From Gammaproteobacteria bacterium (GTDB lineage Bacteria > Pseudomonadota > Gammaproteobacteria > Arenicellales > JAHEKD01): 6,069 nucleotides of DNA. The notes under the pieces are model-generated. The model was not told the DNA's origin, ran no database searches, and saw only the letters and a program-made list of their open reading frames with translations. The position numbers and the translations under genes are program-made. Of the stretch, positions 1 to 5,392 are shown piece after piece; position 1 is the first letter of the stretch; the number at the start of each line of letters is the position of its first letter. The stretch lies in NCBI GenBank assembly GCA_024638545.1, contig JAHEKD010000166.1, forward strand, positions 1 through 6,069, given 5' to 3'.

Positions 1-280
1 CGATCAAATCCTCATATGCTTTCATTGTAACAACGAATGTTGGCCCCATCATTGCAATCATCATGACAGCCCACATGGGAAACAGAATGCCGAAGCTATC
101 CATCGGAGAGATAACATCCACGCCTATTTTTTCGACACGGGCTCCGTACCAATTCAAACTCATCTGCGACGCCATGGAATATATCATCCACCAGGCACAT
201 AAAATGGTACCAAAAAACATCAACCACAGACCGGACCTTAGAATTAGTGTATTTGCAAATAACATTATCCCAGTTAGCAC
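1..280 (-). CDS. DUF2182 predicted metal-binding integral membrane protein, N-terminal part (runs off left edge)
   Basis: This open frame runs leftward off the window and gives about 93 residues. A hydrophobic segment spans roughly residues 17-36. A polar loop containing WYGARVEKIG follows, and a second helix spans about 63-84 with the pattern PMWAVMMIAMMGP. The W-x-x-M-x-x-AMM-x-P signature at the start of that helix is typical of the DUF2182 family (COG5486, predicted metal-binding membrane proteins of about 250 residues), so roughly the first third is present. An in-frame TGA lies at 314-316. The first usable start is GTG at 278-280, with ATG at 263-265 as the alternative; neither has a well-placed Shine-Dalgarno. 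The gene diverges from the GntR regulator and shares its control region. Family members often neighbour DUF1326 proteins, but that would lie outside this window. The biochemical function is unknown. Family assignment is fairly sure; the exact start is not. Confidence 0.8.
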   Translation of the reverse strand, partial: MLTGIMLFANTLILRSGLWLMFFGTILCAWWMIYSMASQMSLNWYGARVEKIGVDVISPMDSFGILFPMWAVMMIAMMGPTFVVTMKAYEDLI

Positions 281-312
281 GGCTTGCGTGCAGCCCCATA
301 AATGAACGGGTG

Positions 313-342
313 ATCATATAACTAATAATATATTAATGTCAA
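313..342 (-). promoter_or_regulatory. Candidate sigma70-type promoter for the leftward DUF2182 gene
   Basis: On the minus strand a perfect TTGACA -35 box lies at 342-337. It is followed after 18 bases by TATGAT at 318-313, which matches five of six positions of the -10 consensus. Transcription would start near 306, leaving a short leader before the GTG at 280. The -35 box overlaps the edge of the 341-356 palindrome. This is a consensus match by eye, not a mapped start. Confidence 0.5.
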
Positions 343-356
343 ACATTTAAATGTTT
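341..356. promoter_or_regulatory. Perfect 16-bp palindrome, candidate GntR operator
   Basis: AAACATTTAAATGTTT equals its own reverse complement over all 16 bases. It sits in the divergent gap between two TTGACA boxes that face outward on opposite strands (337-342 minus, 362-367 plus). A dimeric repressor bound here would block RNA polymerase in both directions. GntR/FadR-type regulators usually bind short palindromes in their own promoter regions, so autoregulation by the adjacent gene product is the simplest reading. The sequence does not match the E. coli FadR operator, so the operator assignment is inferred from position and symmetry. Confidence 0.55.
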
Positions 357-361
357 TATAC

Positions 362-388
362 TTGACACTATTCAAAGCAGCTTGTAAT
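362..388 (+). promoter_or_regulatory. Candidate sigma70-type promoter for the GntR regulator and SBP56 gene
   Basis: A perfect TTGACA lies at 362-367. The best -10 match is TGTAAT at 383-388 (five of six), but the spacer is only 15 bases. TAATTT at 385-390 gives the ideal 17-base spacer with a poorer match. Either would place the transcript start near 395, about 25 bases before the ATG at 420. No separate promoter is obvious in the 49 bases before the SBP56 gene, so this one may serve both genes. Confidence 0.45.
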
Positions 389-419
389 TTAATGCTAAAT
401 AAATTCATATTCATTTTTT

Positions 420-1163
420 ATGGCTATTAACTACGCTCCCATTAACAAGGACGGTATGTCAAAGCAGATAGCAGATGCAATTCGTACTGCGATTATTAGC
501 GGTCAGCTAGTTGTTGATGAGCGCTTGCCCAGTGAGAATGAACTTGCCAAACGCTATGGGGTCTCACGCCCTACCGTAAGAGAGGCACTAAAACGTTTAG
601 CTGCACAAAATTTAATTCGCTCACGCCGTGGGTCAGGTGGCGGTATATTTATAAATCGATTGAGCTGGTCTGAAGCGCATGACTCGCTGTTTACCACGGC
701 AACGCTGCTATTGGGCATGAATGAAATTCCATTCGAAACTGTTGCTGAAGCCCGCTACACTCTTGAGATGGCCTGTTTACCCCTGGCTTGTAAACGCGGT
801 GATGATGTACAAATCTCCACGATGTACAGTGAAATCGAACGCCAAAAAGACAGTTCACTCAGTGATGAGGAATTTTGTGCATCAGATGTTCGCTTTCATC
901 GTGCGCTGGTTGAATGTGCATGTAACCCGGTATTGTCTTTTCAGATGGTTGGCGTAGTTGAAGCAGTACAGCCCCTGATGAATATGGTGACTTATAAACT
1001 GCGTGAAAGAACCTGTATAAGTGAACTACATACTGAGCTGGCCGATGCCATTGCAGCACGTAATTTAGCTCAGGCAAGAATTACATTAAAACTATTAGCT
1101 GAATACACAAACGAATTGACAACGCTGATACGCAAGGAAAATAAGCATCACAAAACCCAGTAA
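420..1163 (+). CDS. GntR family transcriptional regulator, FadR subfamily (FCD domain)
   Basis: The 247-residue product has a winged helix-turn-helix at about residues 13-80, with the GntR hallmarks LPSENELAKRYGVSRPTVRE and a wing ending in RRGSGGGIFI. An all-helical FCD effector domain follows at about 100-235. FCD domains usually bind a metal through one Asp and three His. Here D156, H160 (in DVRFHRAL) and H204 (in ELHTEL) are present, but the expected third His, 22 residues after H204, is Leu226. Start choice is open: ATG 420 has no Shine-Dalgarno, while ATG 456 (residue 13) follows AAGGA at 447-451 with a short 4-base gap. ATG 420 is kept because it provides the usual short N-terminal lead before the first helix. 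It lies 49 bases before the SBP56 gene and diverges from DUF2182, so it is probably the local regulator of both. The effector is unknown. Confidence 0.9.
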   Translation: MAINYAPINKDGMSKQIADAIRTAIISGQLVVDERLPSENELAKRYGVSRPTVREALKRLAAQNLIRSRRGSGGGIFINRLSWSEAHDSLFTTATLLLGMNEIPFETVAEARYTLEMACLPLACKRGDDVQISTMYSEIERQKDSSLSDEEFCASDVRFHRALVECACNPVLSFQMVGVVEAVQPLMNMVTYKLRERTCISELHTELADAIAARNLAQARITLKLLAEYTNELTTLIRKENKHHKTQ

Positions 1164-1198
1164 ACTTATTAAAATTTAACTTACAAGACTAATATCAC

Positions 1199-1205
1199 AA
1201 AGGAG
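1199..1205 (+). promoter_or_regulatory. Strong ribosome binding site of the SBP56 gene
   Basis: AAAGGAG ends seven bases before the ATG at 1213. It is the only strong, well-spaced Shine-Dalgarno in front of a gene in this window, and it fixes the start. The contrast with the weak or absent site in front of the upstream regulator suggests the enzyme is made in larger amounts than its regulator from a shared message. Confidence 0.75.
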
Positions 1206-1212
1206 CAAGATT

Positions 1213-2580
1213 ATGTCTGAAAATAGTAATGGAAAAACATGTTGTGGCCCGGGCTATGCTTCCCCTCAAGAAGCTATACAAGCTGAAAAAGAGAAACTGC
1301 TTTACACGGTTGCACTTTATACCGGGACAGGTGTCCAAAAGCCGGATTATCTTGCCACCGTGGATGTCGACCCTGAAAGTCCAACTTACTCCCAGGTGAT
1401 ACATCGTTTGGAAATGCCAAATATTGGCGATGAACTCCATCATTCCGGCTGGAATGCGTGTTCGTCCTGTCACCATGATTCGAACAAAACACGGCAGTAT
1501 TTGATTCTGCCGGGTGTTCGTTCATCAAGATTGCATTTTATTGATACGGCTACCGACCCGAGAGCACCGCGTCTGCATAAAGTCATTGAAGGTGATGAAA
1601 TAAAGGCTAAAACTGATTTGTCAGGCCCGCACACCGTTCATTGCCTGGGTTCAGATATAATTATCTCAATGCTGGGCAAGGCTAACGGAGAAGGACCAGG
1701 CGGTTTTCTTCATGTAAATGAGAACCTTGAAGTTCAGGGTCGCTGGGAAAATGATATCACCGGAATGAATTTTAACTATGACTTCTGGTATCAACCGCGC
1801 CATAACGTGATGGTGTCATCTGAGTGGGGTGCGCCGAATACGTTTATGCCTGGCTTTGATATCGAAGATGTGCAGGCTGGTAAATACGGGCATTCCATTC
1901 ATTTTTGGGACTTTAAAGGCAAACGTATCAATAAGTCAGTTGATTTGGGTGAAGAAGGAATGATTCCGCTGGAAGTGCGTTTTCATCATAATCCGGATTC
2001 AACGCATGGATACGTGGCTGCAACTCTGTCATCAAATGTGTTTCACTGGCATAAAAACGGAGCCGGCTGGGAGGTCGAGAAAGTGATTGATATTGATCCG
2101 GTCGAACTCGAAGGCTGGCCATTCCCGGTACCCAGTTTAATCACCGACATCCTGATTTCGATGGATGATAAGTATCTTTACTTTGCCAACTGGCTGCATG
2201 GTGATCTGAGACAGTACGATATATCTGATCCATCCAAGCCAAAAATGACTGGCCAGGTCTGGTTGGGCGGACTACTGGATAAAGCCCCGGAAGTGAATGG
2301 TCATGAAATCGCCGGAGCACCGCAAATGATTCAAATGTCACTAGACGGCAAGCGTCTTTATGTAACCACGTCCCTGTTTTCTACATGGGATAATCAATTC
2401 TATCCAAAAATGAAAGAAACAGGTGCCTGCATGATTCAAGTTGACTGTGACACAGAAAACGGCGGCATGAGCATTAACCCTGATTTCTTCGTGGATTTCG
2501 GGAAAGAACCAAATGGCCCGTCACGTTGTCATGAAATGCGCTACCCAGGTGGTGATTGTACTTCTGATATCTGGATTTAA
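1213..2580 (+). CDS. mtoX: SBP56/SELENBP1-family protein, probable methanethiol oxidase
   Basis: The 455-residue product matches the selenium-binding protein family along its whole length. Family blocks seen in order are CCGPGYASP (10-18), PDYLATVDVDP (44-54), DELHHSGWNACSSC (73-86), DFWYQPRHNVM (190-200), FANWLHGDLRQYDISDP (324-340), PQMIQMSLDGKRLY (370-383) and RYPGGDCTSDIWI at the very C-terminus. Bacterial and human members oxidise methanethiol to formaldehyde, hydrogen sulfide and hydrogen peroxide; the bacterial enzyme is copper dependent. Likely ligand or active-site residues among the conserved ones are H76, H77, C83, C86, H140, H143, H197, H329 and H440. Human Cys57, the reported selenium site, aligns with Ser60. 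The N-terminus is polar with no signal peptide, unlike periplasmic bacterial methanethiol oxidases, so this copy should be cytoplasmic. The SCO1/MauG genes known beside mtoX elsewhere are not in this window. Family is certain; substrate is inferred. Confidence 0.93.
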   Translation: MSENSNGKTCCGPGYASPQEAIQAEKEKLLYTVALYTGTGVQKPDYLATVDVDPESPTYSQVIHRLEMPNIGDELHHSGWNACSSCHHDSNKTRQYLILPGVRSSRLHFIDTATDPRAPRLHKVIEGDEIKAKTDLSGPHTVHCLGSDIIISMLGKANGEGPGGFLHVNENLEVQGRWENDITGMNFNYDFWYQPRHNVMVSSEWGAPNTFMPGFDIEDVQAGKYGHSIHFWDFKGKRINKSVDLGEEGMIPLEVRFHHNPDSTHGYVAATLSSNVFHWHKNGAGWEVEKVIDIDPVELEGWPFPVPSLITDILISMDDKYLYFANWLHGDLRQYDISDPSKPKMTGQVWLGGLLDKAPEVNGHEIAGAPQMIQMSLDGKRLYVTTSLFSTWDNQFYPKMKETGACMIQVDCDTENGGMSINPDFFVDFGKEPNGPSRCHEMRYPGGDCTSDIWI

Positions 2581-2590
2581 TTGAGAGCTT

Positions 2591-2608
2591 CCCCCCCTCC
2601 AGGGGGGG
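2591..2608 (+). terminator. G/C-only hairpin just after the SBP56 stop codon
   Basis: Seven C (2591-2597), the loop TCCA, then seven G (2602-2608) form a perfect 7-bp stem starting ten bases after the stop codon. Position and strength suit a transcript end or a barrier protecting the 3' end of the message. No T-run follows on either strand, so it is not a classic intrinsic terminator. Homopolymer runs are also error-prone in sequencing, so the exact lengths deserve caution. Confidence 0.45.
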
Positions 2609-2809
2609 TGATCGAGTAGTAAACAAAAACAGTCAAGATTATCATCGCCCTCACCACATGATTGGTCTTACAGGGGCATTTAAAGAGATTTAAAGCTGAC
2701 AGCTCGCCAGCCAGCAGCAGGCACAATCACCATCGAGTTCTTTAGCAGCACATTGCCCATACTTGGCGTTTTCATCTTAAGAAAGCACGTCCCGCCAACG
2801 GCCATTAAG

Positions 2810-2824
2810 CCCGCATTTCTCACC
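2810..2824 (+). repeat. Left terminal inverted repeat of the MITE-like element
   Basis: CCCGCATTTCTCACC is the exact reverse complement of 2971-2985. It directly abuts the TTAAG copy at 2805-2809. Confidence 0.85.
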
Positions 2825-2970
2825 GGACTTCGTAGCGAGACGGTTAAAAGATGCGTCCTGTATGGGTTTTACGACCCAAGGGCCCGCAGGCATCGTTGAC
2901 ACTATGTCGAGAACCCTGACCGGGTAAAATGCCCACAGGGCGTGGCAAGGGACCGTCGCAGTAGTAGGGT

Positions 2971-2985
2971 GGTGAGAAATGCGGG
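2971..2985 (-). repeat. Right terminal inverted repeat of the MITE-like element
   Basis: GGTGAGAAATGCGGG on the plus strand is the exact reverse complement of 2810-2824. It is followed directly by the second TTAAG copy at 2986-2990. Confidence 0.85.
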
Positions 2986-3076
2986 TTAAGATCGGCAAAA
3001 TGCAGGGGATGAACAATAGGCAGGTCATTAATAGCCCACCAGGAGCGAATGTTTGATTAGATGCCAATACAGGTTG

Positions 3077-4768
3077 TCAGCGCCAGCTTGAATGCGCATA
3101 CATTTTTTTACCTGCCAGCAATGTCAACAGAACCCGGGCAGATGTAATCTGATTTTCAGGGAGTTCAAAAATATTTTTGTCAAGAACAATCAGATCTGCA
3201 TACTTACCCACTTCAAGTGAACCGGTGATATCATCCTGATGCAGCGCGTAAGCACCATTTAGAGTATACGCTCTGATCGCCTCATCAAGCGATGGAAGGC
3301 TTTGCTCTTCCCGTGTAATTGAATTTTGAATGCCGACCAGAGGATTCATTGTGCTGACGTCAAAATCACTGCTCAATGTGAGCGTCGCCCCGGAATCGAA
3401 TACATCCTTAATTCTATAGGCATATTTAACGCGGTCTTTAATATAGATGAATGCATCGTTTTTGTATTCGCGTGGATGTGTCCAATCAGCCGCAAGCTGA
3501 AAATCAGCAATGACGCCCAGTTCCTTAAACCGAGGTAAGTCCACATTATCTATCAAGTCAACATGCGTGATACGATGACGCCGGTCAATATCATCGCCAT
3601 TTATCTTTATTGCGGATTCAACGGCATTCAGACTTTCATGGACAGCACGATCACCAAGCGCATGTATCATAAAATTAAATCCCTGCCTTTCGAGCTCAGT
3701 CACGAATTTCGTCAATCGAATCTCATCCAGATAGTTCAGCCCCAGATTATCCTGCAGCATGCCATAATCTATATCATAGGGCTGTTTCATAGCTGCAGTT
3801 GTGTTGCCAATAAGCCCGTCGGCGTAGGTTTTAATTCCGGTAACTCGAAGCAGGCTGCCTTCATCATTACGATAGAAAGATTTAAGTGTTTCAATCTGTG
3901 AATCATCATCCTGTGGATAGACCCAAAGGTCCAGAACAGTTCGAGCCCTGAGAATGCCGTCCTGCTCCGCCTTTGACCAGACATCAAGATGTTTTCTTTT
4001 CCATAATACCCGTGCAGCGGCAATAGAAGTAATTCCGTTTCTGGAAATTTCCCGCATCACTTCGTCCAAACCGTAGTAGGCCGCTTCCAAAGCTTGATCT
4101 GTGGGCAGATAAATAAGATCATTGATAATGTCGGCCGCGGTATCAAATAAAATGCCTGTGGGTTCGCCGGTTTTTTTATTTTTTACGATGACACCACCTG
4201 GCGGGTTTGGTGTGCTCGAATCCCAGCCGATTTTCCTTAAGGCGGCCGAATTGACCCAATTAGAATGTGAGGTTAACGCAAAGATTACCGCTGGCTTGTC
4301 GGTGACCTGTTCATCCAGCAATAGTTTTGGCATGGTTTTCGAATCAATAATGTCACCAGCCCAGTGTCCCCAGCCTAGGAACCAGTTCTCATGTTTTTGT
4401 TCGGCCGCACAGTCCTTTAATCGTTTCAAATGTAATTTTAACGTGTGACCTCCCCTGATATCACAAACACGCTGAAAACTTGCATAAGACACCAAAGGAT
4501 GCATATGCACATCGTGAAAACCTGGAAGAACCAGTTTACCTTCAAGATCTACAAGTTCTGTTTCAGCGTTCAGGTAATTCCGCGCTTGTTCACTTGTGCC
4601 TACATACTCAATCACACCATCAAGAACAACCATCGCTTCAGCCCATGGCTGTGCAGCGTTCACGGTATAGATTTTGCCGTTGGTCAGGATGATATCTGCA
4701 GCATGAAGCTGCGACAGGATGGCGCTGAATAAAATCAGCGCTAGCAATCGTGTTTTGATAATCGACAA
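3077..4768 (-). CDS. Exported YtcJ-like metal-dependent amidohydrolase (amidohydrolase family 3)
   Basis: The 563-residue product starts with a signal peptide: K5/R7, a hydrophobic core at 8-19 and a likely cut after LHA (21-23). A small beta-sandwich part follows, containing ADIILTNGKIYTVN (24-37). The metal-site motif HDVHMHP (85-91) opens the TIM barrel. Other expected residues are K313 in IKTYADG, H369 in HALGDRAV, H402 in THVDL and D468 in SSDFDV. The C-terminus returns to the sandwich with GSLEVGKYADLIVLD (516-530). Length fits YtcJ-like enzymes, which hydrolyse C-N bonds in varied amide or cyclic substrates; the substrate cannot be named here. Export points to the periplasm or envelope. 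The start codon is TTG at 4766-4768, because TGA lies in frame at 4778-4780 with no ATG or GTG between. GAGG at 4771-4774 is only two bases away, an unusually tight spacing. No partner gene is adjacent. Confidence 0.9.
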   Translation of the reverse strand: MSIIKTRLLALILFSAILSQLHAADIILTNGKIYTVNAAQPWAEAMVVLDGVIEYVGTSEQARNYLNAETELVDLEGKLVLPGFHDVHMHPLVSYASFQRVCDIRGGHTLKLHLKRLKDCAAEQKHENWFLGWGHWAGDIIDSKTMPKLLLDEQVTDKPAVIFALTSHSNWVNSAALRKIGWDSSTPNPPGGVIVKNKKTGEPTGILFDTAADIINDLIYLPTDQALEAAYYGLDEVMREISRNGITSIAAARVLWKRKHLDVWSKAEQDGILRARTVLDLWVYPQDDDSQIETLKSFYRNDEGSLLRVTGIKTYADGLIGNTTAAMKQPYDIDYGMLQDNLGLNYLDEIRLTKFVTELERQGFNFMIHALGDRAVHESLNAVESAIKINGDDIDRRHRITHVDLIDNVDLPRFKELGVIADFQLAADWTHPREYKNDAFIYIKDRVKYAYRIKDVFDSGATLTLSSDFDVSTMNPLVGIQNSITREEQSLPSLDEAIRAYTLNGAYALHQDDITGSLEVGKYADLIVLDKNIFELPENQITSARVLLTLLAGKKMYAHSSWR

Positions 4769-5392
4769 TACCTCATTTCATTCAGAATGCAGTAAAACTA
4801 TTCACGTTACCCGACCATCAGATTACCCTGTACAGACCCGGGCGACAATCGCGGTATAGATCCCGGGACTCGCGTTGCTCTCGAACCTGATCCTGGTCAA
4901 AACCATGAATCCGGAGAGTCTCGTCGATATTTCATCCGCGTGCCATTTGTGTGGCGACGTCGGCACGATTTCGCTCTACCGCTTCAATATCATCCCGCTT
5001 TGGATGTTCCATTGGCCACACCTTCCAGCAGGGACTGTGCACTCGCCATTCACCCGGCGCATGCTAACCGGCACACAGTGGTGTGCTCTTAATTAAATCC
5101 TGGTCAGTTGACATGTTACCTGCAGTAATCAATTTCTCAAAATAAGCCAGCTGATTGACGCTGACTTAACTTTTGCATTCTTGTCAGCCGCTGTACAAAC
5201 TGGATGTTGTTAATCGACGACTACAATGATAATTCATCCTGACTGGAAATCAGGTCTAATATTAAGAAATCGGGGTTGAACATTCAGTTACGCAGGCCGT
5301 TCTTGGTAATACCTACTGTCATCGTCCAATTGCAGATATGGCGCGTAAATTTTTAGCGTCATAAGGCCAGGCTAGTTTCATCTTCATCAGTT
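4769..5392. other. 624-base gap with no supported gene
   Basis: Two parts differ in character. About 4800-5090 is richer in G and C; its minus strand shows a charged, protein-like frame (5012 down to 4818) broken by an in-frame TGA at 4932-4934, possibly a gene relic. About 5095-5392 is AT-richer with short frames only. A small hairpin, CCTGA (5238-5242) with TCAGG (5250-5254), has no T-run. The 13-mer GCAGGCCGTTCTT at 5292-5304 recurs inside the PuuD-like gene at 5656-5668. The amidohydrolase promoter should lie in about 4780-4860 on the minus strand, but I see no convincing -35/-10 pair. TTGTCG and TAATCT at 17-base spacing, on the minus strand near 4826-4854, is the best weak candidate. 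Confidence 0.5.

Larger units (their letters stand above)
2805..2990. mobile_element. 176-bp MITE-like non-autonomous element (2810-2985) with TTAAG target-site duplication
   Basis: The left end reads CCCGCATTTCTCACC (2810-2824) and the right end GGTGAGAAATGCGGG (2971-2985), a perfect 15-bp terminal inverted repeat. Both are bordered immediately outside by the direct repeat TTAAG (2805-2809 and 2986-2990), as expected of a duplicated 5-bp target. Imperfect symmetry seems to continue inward to ACGGT (2840-2844) and ACCGT (2952-2956). The 176-bp interior encodes no transposase and carries small hairpins such as GCCC-ACA-GGGC (2931-2941), so it would have to be moved by a related full-length element elsewhere. 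A TTAA-containing 4-5 bp duplication suggests an IS1380-type partner, but that is a guess from family habits. It sits in the convergent gap between the SBP56 gene and the amidohydrolase gene. Confidence 0.8.
2581..3076. other. Convergent intergenic region between the SBP56 and amidohydrolase genes
   Basis: This 496-base gap holds the G/C hairpin (2591-2608) and the MITE-like element (2810-2985). No gene here can be supported. A TTG-initiated frame on the minus strand (2777-3067) passes straight through the element and is not credible as it stands. Short frames between 2680 and 2776 on the minus strand, including a cysteine-rich tail, are discussed in the findings. No T-tailed terminator is visible for the leftward amidohydrolase gene, whose stop is at 3077-3079. 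Confidence 0.6.

Noticed and set aside
63..317. ATG-initiated frames of 80 residues (plus, 63-305) and 73 residues (minus, 96-317) at the left edge
   Set aside because: Both are shadows. The minus-strand frame ending at 280 gives the DUF2182 signature PMWAVMMIAMMGP, while these two give no recognisable pattern.
2777..3067. 96-residue minus-strand frame through the convergent gap
   Set aside because: Most of it is the interior of the inserted MITE-like element, and it starts with TTG without a ribosome site. It is an accident of the insertion rather than a gene.
4836..4866. Two CCCGGG motifs and the palindrome CTGTACAG as an operator cluster upstream of the amidohydrolase
   Set aside because: They are very short motifs in a GC-richer stretch, with no consistent flanks or spacing to a convincing promoter.
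4932..4934. Reading the in-frame TGA as selenocysteine, tempting because an SBP56 'selenium-binding' gene is nearby
   Set aside because: The SBP56 name does not imply selenoprotein machinery, no SelA/SelB-type gene is present, and the downstream pairing near 4885-4910 is weak and imperfect. A plain stop in a relic is simpler.
4875..5096. 73-residue plus-strand frame in the gap between the two hydrolases
   Set aside because: It has no Shine-Dalgarno and no recognisable domain, and it lies opposite a more protein-like minus-strand frame. It cannot be supported.
5238..5254. Hairpin CCTGA/TCAGG as an intrinsic terminator
   Set aside because: It has only five base pairs, a 7-base loop and no T-run on either strand.
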